Positions 1 through 12,120 of a DNA stretch of 64,000 nt are shown here, in pieces (within the stretch, counting starts at the first letter, position 1; every line of letters begins with the position of its first letter). This DNA is from Euptelea pleiosperma (taxonomy: Eukaryota; Streptophyta; Magnoliopsida; Ranunculales; Eupteleaceae): the NCBI GenBank assembly GCA_035048495.1, contig CM068553.1:18229190-18293189 (forward strand). Direction: 5' to 3'. The translations under genes and the position numbers were made by a program. The notes below the pieces were generated by a model. The model ran no database searches, was not told the DNA's origin, and worked only from the letters and a program-made list of their open reading frames with translations.

Positions 1-163
1 ATGAAAAAAAAGGTTTTTTTCAAAAAAATTTCCAGAAATAACGGTCGTTATTTTCGTTATAACGGAAAATTAACGGCCGTTATTTTTTGTACGTTTTAAC
101 CGTCCTTATATAACGTAACGGGGTAGGTCCGAATCCGTTATAACCACCGTTTTTTAAACCTTG
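1..163. mobile_element. hAT-type MITE, AACGG-rich, cut by window edge
   Basis: Right part of a small non-autonomous element built of AACGG/CCGTT-rich sequence and ending in TTTTAAACCTTG. The same end, followed by the same flank (GTTTAGCC), occurs at 60167 in intron 1 of WAK-C, so the insertion predates the duplication that made WAK-A and WAK-C. The left end lies outside the window. Confidence 0.6.
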
Positions 164-525
164 GTTTAGCCCTACCCTTAGTAGATATTCATACCAAAAA
201 CCAGCTAGTCTGATGATTTTTAGCCGTTGATTTTAGTACTCAAAAAAAAGGTTGAATTCAACAAATGGCCTAAACAAGGGTGGGCTAAACATCCATGCGG
301 TCCGTGGACCTAGGTGGCCCCTAGGTCCACTGTGAGTAACAAAAATGGTGTGGAACCAAAAAGCATGAGCTATACTTAGTTACACGACGACCCAAATATT
401 TTTGGAGAACTTTTATCTGCCTCAGTTAAGGGGTATATTACTAATTACTTCGAAATTTTAGGGGATGTTAAAAAATTACGGTTTAATTTTTAATATTTCA
501 AGATACTCACAAAAGTGATCGATTC

Positions 526-904
526 CAAGGTTTTAAAAATGGCAGTTTATATGTTAACGCCCCAAGCCCGTTTCCGTTAAAATCGTTTAAACACGTTTTG
601 ACGCTTTGCATTTAACGGCCTTTTTTTTTTTTCTTTTTTTTAACGACCGTTAAAAACGTTTTAACCGCCATTAAATTCTGGAAAATTTTGTGAAAAACAT
701 GGTCGTAAAATCCGTTAAAATCCATTTTTTTCTCGTTAAATTTCATTTTTTGAAAATTTCAAATTTTGAATTTCTGAGCACTTTTTTTCATTAAAATCCA
801 TTTAATTTATTTTTTTTGCATTTTTGCCCCTGACCGTTTTTTTCCGTTATAACGGTAATGCTCCCAGTCCGTTATACCGTTAAAACAACCTCCTTTAAAC
901 CTTG
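526..904. mobile_element. hAT-type MITE with perfect 8-bp target duplication
   Basis: A 379-bp element starting CAAGGTTTTAAAA and ending TTTAAACCTTG, so the ends are inverted repeats. The flanks 518-525 and 905-912 are both ATCGATTC, an exact 8-bp duplication as expected for hAT transposition. The interior is AACGG/CCGTT-rich and there is no transposase. It belongs to the same family as 18590-19042, in the opposite orientation. Confidence 0.85.
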
Positions 905-2309
905 ATCGATTCATCTATCTATTCTACTATTTAACGGACCAAGGCCCTTCTTGCGTGCTTTACCCTAAAGTTCAATATCTCACAAATGCCCTTATTTTTC
1001 TTATTTTCTTCTCTTTAATTTAATTACATGGCAGAGAATTTTTGTTCTTTTAAGTGTCAAATAGCACGTCACCCTGTAACTCATTCAGTGTTAACAAAAG
1101 TAAAAAAAAATTCTTATTCCTATTATGCCATCAATTTCCTTAAATTAAAAAAAATATATTTTTTCCGCTTTTAAATTTTTTTAATTTAAAATGGTGATTT
1201 GGTCATTCAAAATTTTCACTTCTCAAATCAACTTTAAAAGCTTTTATTGCATCCTGACGTAGCACTTATACTCTATTGCTAGCATAATTTATATGATGAT
1301 GGAGCCACAATATGCGATACGTGGCATATTATTAAAGGTTACTGACCGTATAGATATTTGGTCCATCCCTAGATAAACTTATGTAACAAAAATAAGCGTG
1401 ATTAGTGATTTGTATCGTTTGGATCATAACGATCAAAATCTACGATTAAAACTAAATTAAGAAAAATACTCTGATAAAAGTTACTAATCAAGATGAACTG
1501 TGAAAACATCCATACGGTCAGTGGTCTCTAATAGTGTGCCACGTGGCTCACAATATGACCCATCATCAATGGTGGCAAAACTCATTGTTAGAAAAAAAAA
1601 AAAAAAAAAAAAAAAAGCTAATAAGAAACGCGTACGTATGTATACCCACTATTAAAAGAGTAATGATGACATGGTCCAAGGTCCATGGACGGGGCATGGG
1701 GGTGTCATTGGCCAAAAATGCACATCAAACTGCGTGCTAAATAGTAATGCTAAAAGTCTACGGTTGAAAATAAACTTTAAAAAAGACTCTAATCCAATGG
1801 ATAGAAATTGCTAATCTGGGTGATTTTTCACAGCCACCTAGAGATAGGAAAAATATCTATACCGTCAGTGGTCTCTTTGTATGTGCCACGTGTAAGGTGC
1901 TGCCACACGTAGGGTGTGAGATGCACGTGGAGTTCCCCTAGTGATTATAATTTACAGAGTGCTATCATGTAACAAAAGCAAGAACAAAAATTGGTTTGAT
2001 GTTTGGTACCTTAGGACATGCTTCAATGCACAAAATTTATTTCCTGAGAAAATGTATTTGGGAAATGAATACCGGGCAGATTGATTGCAACTGACATATT
2101 TCAATCATGTTAGAAAATAAAAGCGTATTTTCAGGTGGAAATGAATCATCCCCTATCTGGATGGGAAATGAATTCCGGGCTTAGTTAGGGAAAATTATTC
2201 AGATTTAAATAGCTTGATAGGAAAATTTTTACAGATTTAAAATGGCTATCTAACAAGGGACAGTTGTGTTTTCCCAAGAAAAATGTAATTTTCTTACGGG
2301 AATCAAACA

Positions 2310-2385
2310 CACCCTTGGTGTTTTGATTTCAACTACTCTTGTAAACGTGGTTACCATGGTGACGAATCTGAGTTTGTAGTCTGTG
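2310..2385 (+). pseudogene. Relic of an EGF-like exon inside WAK-A intron 1
   Basis: One frame reads FNYSCKRGYHGDES, which lines up with [14 protein letters not shown] of the active EGF exon at 2857-3057; the nucleotides match closely over about 38 bases. WAK-C intron 1 has the same relic at 60228-60295 ([14 protein letters not shown]), with one more cysteine retained. No clear splice sites or upstream half remain. It is best read as an old duplicated EGF exon no longer used in the mRNA. Confidence 0.6.
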
Positions 2386-2856
2386 GGAGACATCAAAGTA
2401 TGAAGTATCCCTCCCAAAATTCCACATGGAGCACAATTTAGGGCCCACTGACCTTATGGATGTTTGGTCCACCTCTTAAATTGGTAATTTCTTACTGTTG
2501 GATCTGAGCAATTTAATATCATAATTTATTGCCGTTGGATTGAAACACTTTTTTGGATGATAAGATATAACTATTAGAAATTGTGGATCAAGCTGATTTT
2601 CGGTATATAGGTCCGCCAAATGGTTGAGAAGACATCCAAAAGGTCAGTCGGAATAAAAAGATGTTCCACGAGGAATTTTTAGGAGGGGGAAGTCTTCAAA
2701 ATTTGAAGTCCAAAGGGGACAACAAATATTTTATCCATTGTGACAACATATACACGAAAAATAAGCCTGACTGGTGATATATATCTAGCTTTTGCTTTGA
2801 TTTCAAATTAGCTAACGCGGGTTATCTTACATTTTCTGGTGATGGGCTTGATCAAG

Positions 2857-3057
2857 ATATCGACGAGTGTGTGGACCCGGACCAATACTACATCAACGAC
2901 AATGACCGTTGTGATATTAATGGTTCTGCGGTATGCACCAACACGAATGGGAGTTACAACTGCTCTTGTCAACCAGGCTACCATGGCGACGGTTTTTTAA
3001 ATGGAACACGTTGCACCCGTGATACTAAAGCATCTCCAGTGATACAACTCGTTCTAG
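2857..3057 (+). CDS. WAK-A exon 2: calcium-binding EGF domain
   Basis: 201 nt, phase 1 at both ends. It reads D-I-D-E-C, then six cysteines in EGF order, with the N-T-N-G-S-Y segment typical of EGF_CA; D-I-D-E and the Asn are the expected calcium ligands. It starts after the acceptor at 2855-2856 and ends before the donor GTAAGG at 3058. The domain lies outside the cell, next to the membrane span. WAK-B has the same exon with its second cysteine lost, and WAK-C keeps only its first residues. Confidence 0.85.
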
Positions 3058-6036
3058 GTAAGGCAGCGTAGTTGATAAGATAAATGTTAGGATTAGGATC
3101 AATCCTTCTATGTTCTCATTTCTTTTACAAACACGTACGGCACATTATAGGGGCGTTTGTGTCCAGGGGCAACGGAATTAGGAGAAATTTTAGATGCAGA
3201 GGTCTCCGGATGAAGTCAATGCAGTAGACTCTCGTGGACCACATGGATGTTGAGCCCACCCATTGTAGAATATTCACACTAAAATCAACTTGATTGATGA
3301 TTTCTAGCCATTGCATTAGTATCAAGAAAATATGCTTCGATCAAATGGCTAGAATTAATCCCCAAAATTTACTAAAATCTATGGCTAGGGATAGACAATC
3401 AGGTTGATTTTTGGTATGAATATCTACCAAGGGGTGGGCTAAACATACATGTGGTTAGTGGGCCCAAAAAATGCTCTATGTATGGCCACGAAAGTCCTCT
3501 GCATCTAAAATTTCATGGACCTGCGTTTCCTCAACCATTATTCACTGAGCAAGACATACTAAAAATTGCAAAAGAACGAAGTTATGTCTTTCACGTTTCA
3601 TCTGACTGGTGATCTCTTGTGAGTGTTTTTCATGGGTTAATTTCTAGCAGTTGGATGGGAGCATCTTTTGGGGTACTCAGATCTAAGGGCTAGAAATCAC
3701 CAATCATCATAATTTTTAGTGTGTAGGTCCATCAACATTCAGGGTCAGTGAGCCTAGAATAGTGTGCCACATATGATGCATATTTCAGTGACCCTGAGCA
3801 AAAAGTTTCCCGTCTATATCAGTGATAATGATATGTTTGACCCATCTAAGAAGTGCTCTACGAATTAGACTGTTCATAATAATACATAGATTATGAGGCC
3901 ATAAAACTTTGGGCGGTCCAACACCTCATAACAGCCTCTTTCAAGGCTTTTGGTATTCAACTTTTTCCTTTAAACCATGACTCTCTTAGGTGGCCTTTGG
4001 TAAAACGTTTTCTCAACCGTAAGATTGAATTGACTGAAATTCAGTGATTAAGTGGCGACTGTTAAATAACTAATTTCAGCACTTAATACCGAAATCACTG
4101 AAATTAAGACATAAGCAAAAATGTGAGTTGGGGTAGCTTAATACTGTAAGCGGTTTCGGCGAAAAGCATCTCCAAAAGGGATTCTAAGATTCTCTCTTAA
4201 ATACCCATAATGCCCTTTTACTAAAGCTTTCCCTTTTAAAAACTTATGAAAGTGTACTAATAAACATTTCAAAATACCACAATGCCCTTGACTTAATTTC
4301 AAGACATAAGACCTTTACCAAACAATCCAATTCAGACATAAGTCATTAGCTATCAGACCTTAAGCACTTTTAGCTTTTAGATCTGACAACTTAATTTACC
4401 AAACGCCACCTTAACAGAGAGCATTTGAACTTTTTGAGTCATGCAGATGCACAGTCTCTGGGATTATAATTGTGGGTGGCAGTTACTGGCTGTATCTGAT
4501 ATTGAAGAGAAGAAGGCATATTAAACTCAGAATATTTCTTCAAGAAAAATAGACACACCTATGTCAGGATTAGGATCATTAATCCTTCTATGTTCTCATT
4601 CCTTTTACAGATTTATCCCAATAATTATGGGTCCACTTTTTATTCATGGACACCCCTATCAAGATATAATGTCCTAGTGAAATTTCACAGACATCCCTTT
4701 CCTCAACATTTTTTCACTAAGCAAGATGTACTAAAAATTGCCAAAGAACAAAATTATGTCTTTCCACGTTGCACCCAAACACTCCAATTGTTGTTTGCCT
4801 CTAATTTCTGGTGAAATGGGACTTGTAGTGAAGCTCTTCAAACTTGTTTTTTTTGCAGGTATTGGTCTAGGCCTTCTGTTTCTAATTGTTTCCAGTTCCT
4901 TGTCATTCTGGGCACTCAAGCAAAGAAGGCTGATCCAACTCAAAGAAAAATTCTTCCAACAAAATGGAGGTTTACTATTGCAACAACAAATCACTTCACG
5001 TACAGGTATTTCAGAGATTGCCCAGATTTTTACGGTAGAAGATTTAAAAAGGGCAACCGACAACTATGATGAGAGTCGAGTTCTTGGCCAGGGAGGCTAT
5101 GGTATAGTGTACAAAGGAATTTTACCAGATAAGAGAGTAGTTGCCATTAAGAAGTCGAAAATAATGGATGAGAGCCAAATTACACAGTTCATAAATGAGG
5201 TGGTCATTCTTTCTCAAATCAACCACCGAAATGTGGTAAAGCTCTTGGGTTGTTGTTTAGAGACTGAAGTTCCCTTGTTAGTTTACGAATTCGTTTCCAA
5301 TGGTACTCTCCTCCAACGCATCCATAACGAGAGCAACGCAACTACCATTTCATGGGGTTACCGCTTAAGGATTGCCTCAGAAACTGCAGGAGCACTTGCT
5401 TATTTGCACTCAGCACACTCCATACCGGTCCTTCACAGAGATGTAAAGTCTGCCAACATACTATTAGATGATAATTTCATCGCAAAAGTATCTGATTTTG
5501 GAGCTTCAAGGTTGGTTCCTCTTAATCAAACTCAAATGACTACATTGGTTCAAGGGACCTTAGGATACTTGGATCCAGAATGTTTTCAAACTGGCCAGTT
5601 AACTGAGAAAAGCGATGTTTATAGCTTTGGCGTTGTTCTTGTGGAGCTTTTAACTGGGGAGAAGACAATTTCATTTGAAAGATCTGAAGAACATAGAAGC
5701 TTGGCTATGTATTTCTTATCTTCGATGAAAGAAAATTGTCTATTCCAAATTCTTGATAATCAAGTTGTGAATGAGGGAGGCAAAAAACAACTATTGGCGG
5801 TTGCTGAGCTAGCAAGGAGATGCTTAAAGCTAAAAGGGGAAAATAGGCCTACTATGAAGGAAGTGGCAGCGGAGTTGGACAACTTGATAATTCTCCAAGA
5901 GCATCCATGGGTGCAACAAAACCACAAGGAAACTGAAAATTTGCTAGGTGAACCATCAAATTCGTCCACCTATGAAGCAACCGGTCAATATAGTGTGGGG
6001 AATGACTTCATGCTATCATTAGAGATTGTCCGATGA
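2857..6036 (+). CDS. WAKL: WAK-A: wall-associated receptor kinase, 3' two exons
   Basis: Partial gene made of exon 2857-3057 (calcium-binding EGF domain) and exon 4859-6036 (transmembrane span, juxtamembrane and Ser/Thr kinase domain), joined by a phase-1 intron with GT and AG ends. WAK proteins sit in the plasma membrane, bind pectin fragments outside through an N-terminal galacturonan-binding domain and signal inside through the kinase. The first exon, with signal peptide and GUB_WAK domain, is outside the window. All key kinase residues are present and no frame break is seen in either exon, so this is the only member of the local cluster whose visible part looks fully functional. Expression and the missing exon cannot be judged here. 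Confidence 0.85.
3058..4858 (+). other. Intron 2 of WAK-A with internal duplication
   Basis: Donor GTAAGG at 3058, acceptor TTTTTTTTGCAG ending at 4858. The segment 3086-3131 recurs at 4563-4610 (GGATTAGGATCA...CTTCTATGTTCTCATT), and 3520-3600 recurs at 4690-4780 (GCAAGACATACTAAAAATTG type). The intron therefore contains a tandem duplication, one copy of which has gained the MITE at 3183-3520. Pieces of the dispersed inverted-repeat family fill the middle. Confidence 0.65.
3183..3520. mobile_element. Palindromic MITE in WAK-A intron 2
   Basis: Ends GAAATTTTAGATGCAGAGG and its reverse complement CCTCTGCATCTAAAATTTC. Both arms carry the dispersed motif 'CATGTGG...TGGGCCCA' in opposite orientation, so the whole element can fold back. 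The duplicated intron segment near 4690 lacks it, giving an approximate empty site. A related copy follows the WAK-B EGF exon at 55285-55627. Confidence 0.65.
4859..6036 (+). CDS. WAK-A exon 3: membrane span and kinase domain
   Basis: Opens with a hydrophobic span ([17 protein letters not shown], about 4861-4911), then basic QRR residues facing the cytosol and a juxtamembrane part containing [20 protein letters not shown]. Kinase landmarks: glycine loop [11 protein letters not shown] (about 5086-5118), VAIKK lysine (about 5141-5155), catalytic [11 protein letters not shown] (about 5433-5465), SDFGAS (about 5491-5508) and GYLDPE (about 5566-5583). The C-terminal tail ends at the TGA at 6034-6036. 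In-frame sequence upstream of 4859 is intron; the residue at the junction is a Gly split between exons. The kinase domain is of usual length. Confidence 0.9.
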
Positions 6037-6830
6037 TCATTTATGGAGCCATCTTCACTAAGACAATAATATCCTCTTAGTATATTTCAACACGTGGGTT
6101 TTTATTGTTTGAATTATTATGTAAAATATAATATTATACCACTTATATATGCAATGAATCATCATTTTTACTATTGTTAGTCTCATGTTCTTCTGTGTTA
6201 ATGAAGTGTAATCTCCACAAGTTTTTAATATATTTACTGTGGTGTTCAGTTGGATGGTGTTTTGTGGATCCCTTCATTGCAATATAATTTCATCCACATT
6301 ACAAGTGCTCCAACGGTGTTTCTGCCTCAAAGGTGGGATTCCCCTCACTACAACGAGAAAGACCTTTTATGGCTTTAAAAAAATGCCAGAAAATACTTTT
6401 TATGGTGTTCATCGCGAGCTATAAAAATGTCATAGAAGTCTATGCCATGTTTTTCTGATGTTCAACCATGGCTTTTGGAAATGCCATAAATTTATGGCGT
6501 GTATTGAACACTATATTTGGGTGTACAAACCAAATGGCTACAGATCACCAATCAGGTAGGTTTTTGGTGTAGATCTGTCATGGGGTAAGCCAACTATTTG
6601 TTCGTAGACGCAATATAGTGTGTTAGGTGTTGCGTTATGTACAGCCCCACAGAATGATGCTCGAGGGAGAGTAAACATGAAAAATAAATATTTAGTCTAT
6701 AGAGCATTTTTCCTGTGGAACTGTGGAGCACATAGAAAGGTGCCACCTGGCACATGTTTGCTGCTCCATTGATCCATGAATGAATGGGAAGAATTTTCGA
6801 TACTGGAAGAATTTTCACTTCTTAATTTTA
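6037..6830. other. Region downstream of WAK-A with CACTA-like end
   Basis: AT-rich 3' flank of WAK-A. At 6347 the sequence starts CACTACAACGAGAAA, the form of a CACTA transposon terminus, followed to about 6500 by short repeated blocks around TTATGGC in both orientations, as in CACTA subterminal regions. No second terminus or transposase is seen. 6500-6830 holds fragments of the dispersed inverted-repeat family (ATCACCAATCAGG..TTTTTGGTGTA). No gene. Confidence 0.45.
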
Positions 6831-8590
6831 ATAATAAGAAAGAGAGAGAAGCTTTACCTCGAATGACTTACAGGAGAATAGGAGAGAGAGAAAATCAAAC
6901 TGTGGCTAGTCTTGCAAGCATGCAAGTGAATGGAGAGGATGGTTGCGGACGATCAAGAGTTGCAGGAGGAGACATGTAGCAAGGAGGGGAGTGGTTGTTG
7001 GTCGGCTAGAGAGAGTTGCAAGATGGCTAGCAAATCGGTGATGTGAAGGAGATGGAGGTCGAGTTGCAGGCTTCAAGTTGCAGGTGCAACACGTAGCAGT
7101 CCGGCAAGAGATGGTGGTGGGGTTGACTGGAATTACAATCTAACAAGAGGGCAGAAACGTGGAGATGCAAGACCGAACAGTGGTTGATGGTGTAGCAGGT
7201 GGAGAAGGTTGTGAGGGTGGAGAAAGGTAGGTTTGTTGGTGAAGTTGTGGAGGGAAAGAGGTGCTCATGGTGATGATGGTGACAGCCTGCAAGGCGGCAA
7301 CCTAAGTTGCAGGGTGTTAGGAGAAGAAGGAGATGCTACAGTGGTGCTGCTGGTCTGCTCACGAGGAGCGGTGATAGAAGATAGAGAAGAAGGAGGAGGG
7401 CAGTGGTGAGGAACGGTGGAGGTGACAATGATTTGTGAGGCCTCAAGAAGAGAGGATGCATATCATATGTCTTTCTTGGTGCTGCAGGCATTGTGGTGAG
7501 AGTGATGTGCAGTCCAGTGGAAAAGGGCAGCTGAAACAAGGTTTTTCCTGTTGTTGGACGGAATCCCTTGAATCAACAGTAATTTTAATTTCTGATCTTC
7601 ACTTTAATTCCTGCAAAATTACAGATTCTGTATAGTAGTAGGTCGGATGTCGAATCTGCACTCGGTTAGTTAGCGCAGATTTAAAACAAACAATCACGGA
7701 AAATGCTATGAATGATGGATGGAGGGGTAAGAATGGTGGTTAAGTGAATTAAAAAATTCTTTTTGATCAAGTATCATTGAGCATTAGATCATCTTTGGTA
7801 AAGTAATAAAAAAAACAAAAAATATTACTTTGCATTAATTCAAAAAGAAGTGTCTACACTAACAAAATTGCTTAGACAAATAAAGCAAAAAAAATTGGAC
7901 ATTAACTAACACTAGAGAAGATCTAGATAGAGAGAATAAAACTAAAGAGGGATGAAATAGATTGGCAAAGTGTGTTGACCAGTGAAAAGGTGATGCAACG
8001 TGGCCCAGGGAGGGGAGGTACGAACTGTACGTACTCTTAACTGAGATCCTTACCTTGATGCAGGTAGGCTAATGAAGGGAAATCTGGACCGTTGGATCTA
8101 GGTCTTTTTGAGAGATGGAGATGATGTGCGATTGGAAGAAGGTGAGACTGCTAGCATCCGTGGTGATCTTACCGGAGGTGTGTAGGTTGGGGACGCATAA
8201 GTTGACAGACAGTAAGGAGATGGTGGCTGCCTGTGGAAGACTTGCTGATAGGAAGTGGCAACGGTGGTGCAATGGTGGGGTAACGGCTTGCTTAAGTGTA
8301 GGTCCGACCAGCAAGGGGGTAGATGGAGGCGATGTTCAAGGTGGTGGTGCACCTGGGCTGTTGAGTGGAGGCGCAATAGCAGATGCAGTAACGATGAGCA
8401 GGTGGTGAGGTTTGGTTTAGTTCAAGCGGCTCAAGGCGGAGACGATGGAGAAGGATTGTGGGGAGAAGATGGTGTTGCTGCTTGCAACACCATCAACTAA
8501 TGGTGAGGGCGGTGGCTCCAAGGGAGGAGCAGGTTGTGTGGAGGCGTGCACATTAGTTGAATACGCCGGCAGTGCACATGGTGGAAATAG
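6830..8590 (-). repeat. Partial copies of the large palindrome-arm family
   Basis: G/A-rich, GGTGG-rich sequence on the + strand, like the right arm of the 39926-45368 palindrome. The motif TCGGATGTCGAATCTGCACTCGG at about 7648-7670 matches 42857-42879 in that arm, in the same orientation. The reading frames here arise from GGTGG and GAGAGA composition and are not convincing genes. Boundaries are uncertain and the copies are diverged. Confidence 0.4.
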
Positions 8591-8596
8591 CTCCAT

Positions 8597-10250
8597 GTCA
8601 CGCCCCGAATTTCGGCACCCAAACCTGACCCGAATGCCTGTGGATCGACCCGTTTACTCGAAATCCAAGGTGTGAAAAATAATATCGGAAAAAGAATCTC
8701 ACAGTTTACAACAAGATATCGATAGTTCAAAATTTACTAAGGTCTCAAAATCATAATCTCTGATAGTTAACATCATCCGTAACACACAAGTCAAAAAGAA
8801 TCGATGATCTACAAATCACGATTCACCAAAAAAAGTCTCATTTATCCCACGATCCAAATAATATAAAGTAATGAGTTTATTACAAAAATTTATAAGTAAT
8901 AAAAATCGAAGCTGCTAATAATGTTCCTCTTCAAGGTCGGCTCATACTCCTCAGGTTTGCATGTCTCATAGCCTATTCCGTCCAATGGTTGTAGTTCCTC
9001 CTCGTGTCCTTCGTACATCTCGATCTCATCCAAATCTGAAAGTGGTGGTTGTAGGAGTGAGCCAAATGCTCACTCGGGTTTTTCACCCCAAACATGATTC
9101 CAACAGTACGAGAATATATAGACATGTTCGCATAGATTAAATTGTCAAATAGTAATATCACGATCGTAATGAATGCATGAACAATTAATCAAAAGTAATA
9201 CACAACCTACACAAGGGGTCTCCTTCTTCACCCACACAGGGGGTCTTCCCGGGGTTTTCGGGTCTTTCAGCCTGGACAACTCACTCCTAACTTGCTTTAT
9301 CGCTTCTGAATCGGAAATACAATGCATGCCATCATATATATGAGAATTTGCTAAAAATGTATATATCCACACAGGGAATCCCTAATACGAAACAGATAGA
9401 ATCCACACAGGGGATCTCTAATACAGAATAAGCCATCAATATCGTAATTATCACAATAATGAAACTTACAGCTTAACAATAAATGCATGCTCACAAGTCC
9501 ATGACCAATATTGAAAGAATCATGGGAAGGGTACCTACCTTTGATGGTTTCCCAAAATTTCACTTTAGTTCTCCTCGTCGGTCCTCTTTGTGTAAATTCA
9601 ACCCAAGGTTATTGAAACCTGAATGTTTGTGCTTATTTGGAGTTAGGTGACGTTTAAGAAAAATAAATTCTTAGAACTTAGAATGGGTTCTAAATAGTCG
9701 TTAGGATTACTATTACGATCGTCTGAGTAAAAAAAAAAAGGTTAAAATATTATCATTCATATTATTTTATTATTTTCAAAATATCGTCGATAATAAAACC
9801 CACGTTTTTGTTCAACAATAATAATTATTGTAACAACTAAGCCTCTATCCTTGGATTAGGTCGACACGACATATGGGATCGTTAGAATGGACATCCAACC
9901 CATGAGCCCAACGAGGAAAATACTTAATCAAAAGAAAATATCTCCCTTTCGGAGGATTGTAACCATCCCACTTCTCACAATTTGGATGGAAAGAAGAATA
10001 AGGTTTAATAGATTAACGGTTAGGATGATTTGATCGGGTCAAACATTGGCCTAAGAGAATTCCTAGGTATAACACGTCGAATTTGGGTCCTCTCCCTTAC
10101 AAACAAAAGAGCATGCGAGGTTCATGATGTGCTGCAAGGAAGTTAAGCATTTTCCCAACAGTGTGTGCACCTCACGTTATAGATGTTCTTCTAGTATAGT
10201 CCACGAATTGTACGGTCTAGATTAAAGCATGGGTGGCTGGGCCTTGTGGT
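8597..10250 (+). mobile_element. LTR-like block, possibly a solo LTR
   Basis: Starts TGTCACGCCCCGAATTTCGG, a form common at the start of plant LTRs, and continues as AT-rich sequence with internal near-repeats around CACACAGGGG(A/G)TC at 9210-9410. I found no second copy in the window, no clear CA end and no target duplication, so the right limit is a guess. No retrotransposon protein is present. Confidence 0.35.
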
Positions 10251-12120
10251 GGTTACAATAGGGGTTCATAGTGTTGAAGATCAACAAAAGGGCAGATTGC
10301 TTTTAAAAATTTAAACAAAATATTCCGAAGAACTTTTGGAAAAATAAAACATAACCAAAAAGGTTTCTTACCCAAATAGATGGCGGTTGTTTGGTTGGAA
10401 ACTCGGTGGAGGTTGATCATGCGATGGGAGAACGGCTGTAAGGCACTCAAATTCACTGGATGGAGATGGAGAGGGAAGTAGACGGCTGAAGGTTTGGATA
10501 GTGGCTTCACTCTTTGGTCTGCATTACTGAAAAGCCTTTGAGCGGGTAACGCATGTGATGAGGATGTGTTGTTCGCGGCTTAAAGTGCGTGAGGCAAACC
10601 TTCAAGGGAGATGACGTCTTCACTATCTTAAGGGTGGGTTTTCTGACCTTCAAGATAAAACCGTGGGTGGGGTGGAGTGATCCACTATGATGAGTTTAAA
10701 ATAGGATCGATATTAGGTTTCAAAGGCGGAGATATAACTGGGTTGGAGGAGTTGGAAAAGATTTGGGGTCTTGCTCCGTGGTCATGGTCGGCGGTGGCTG
10801 CACTGGTATGGTTTTTGTTTTGGTCTTGAAGAATTGATGGTGTGTGGGAGATCGAGATATAGATCTGTGGAGGGCAGGACCTATTTGGACTACTGCCATG
10901 GCGATGATTCAAGGCCTGACGTTGTTGCTGCTAAACTTGAAGGAGGGGAGCTGCTGGTAGGTACGCTTGGACGGTTGGATTGGGCTTGCTGGTGGAGTTC
11001 CATCATGATCATGTGGCTGGGCATCAAGGTTTCCCATCGTGGTGGCTGGTGTTGCTTTGAAGGAGCGGCTGGACTTGTGTGAGATGGGTTTGGACGGTAG
11101 AATAAGGTAGGCTAAATAGGGTAGGTTGTGGATCATTAGGTTTAGGTCTCGTTGAAAAGTCAACAATAGGTTTTAGGTTAAGGTTTAGGTTGGGAAGAGG
11201 AATATATATACGATCAAAGGTGAGAAGTTTGAACGGTCATGATTTCAAATCAAAAGGTTTAGGTCTTGGTCGGTTATGGGCTGGGATACATTGGAATAGG
11301 TTTGAAAAATCTGAATATTTTAATGGTGTTGACCAAAAGAATAAAATAACAAGGAGTTTGGTTAAAGTAAGAATAAATTACAAGGAGGGAGTGGATAAAA
11401 TAATAAAGAATTCATGTTTTAAGAGGTCACGGTCATGGTATTGCTTTTATAATTGTTGAAAAAGAAAAGAAAAGAAAAAAAAAATAATAAGTTATACGGT
11501 TACATGAAAAATAATAATAATATTAAAACTATGGTGGTCAAAAGTGTAACATTATATGGGTTGGACTTTTAATTAACATTTAATATACTTAATGAGTAAG
11601 TATATGTCACTCACTTAATATTAATCATATTCTAATTAATGTGTATATGAATGCTCATAGTTTTGTTAATTAGTAAGTGTTACTTAAGTTAATACGCTCA
11701 TCCAGTAATCTCCTAGTACCTGTTTTATATAATAATTATAATATTTATCAGAAATTTAAGATTGATGTAGGGTGATGAATATAGGGACCGGGTACGCATG
11801 ACACGTACACACAAGTACCTTAATGCACGCGAGATATAAAAAAGTTCATAAAAAATTGAAATACAGATATCAATTACATTTAAATTAATGTACTACGTAT
11901 ATGGGACCCAAAACAGTCCATAAAAATGTGTGCTCCTACTGAGTCCATGTGGGCCCGCAAGTGACGGCCTAGAAACCTTGAAATTATTATCCGTCTCGGA
12001 ATTCGATGAAAATTGATGACAATGTTCTAACAATTAGATGATTACATTTCATGAAGAAAAATACGTGAAAATGGATCTTAAAAAATTTTAAAAGGATAAA
12101 AATACCCTCTTAATGAATTT
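10251..12120. other. Repeat-derived and AT-rich sequence without a gene
   Basis: 10390-11170 is GGTGG-rich like the palindrome-arm family but I cannot align it confidently. 11170-12120 is AT-rich; 11460-11490 is an A/G run. The small open frames (for example 10771-11082) have no recognisable domain and low-complexity composition. Confidence 0.4.

Larger units (their letters stand above)
1..2856 (+). other. Intron 1 of WAK-A (5' part outside window)
   Basis: The stretch before the EGF exon matches intron 1 of WAK-C at both ends: 24-210 matches about 59990-60200, and 2290-2856 matches about 60205-60739. Between these, WAK-A carries about 2.1 kb that WAK-C lacks, including a MITE (526-904), pieces of the dispersed inverted-repeat family and an A-rich run near 1590. 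By this alignment the missing first exon should end roughly 840 bp left of base 1. The acceptor is ATCAAG before ATATCGACG at 2857. No other gene is seen. Confidence 0.7.

Noticed and set aside
4738..4858. Upstream extension of the WAK-A kinase frame
   Set aside because: It is the end of intron 2; the T-run and CAG before 4859 are the acceptor, and exon phases fit only there.
8098..8408. Overlapping open frames on both strands
   Set aside because: GGTGG-rich repeat sequence; mirror frames on both strands and no domain.
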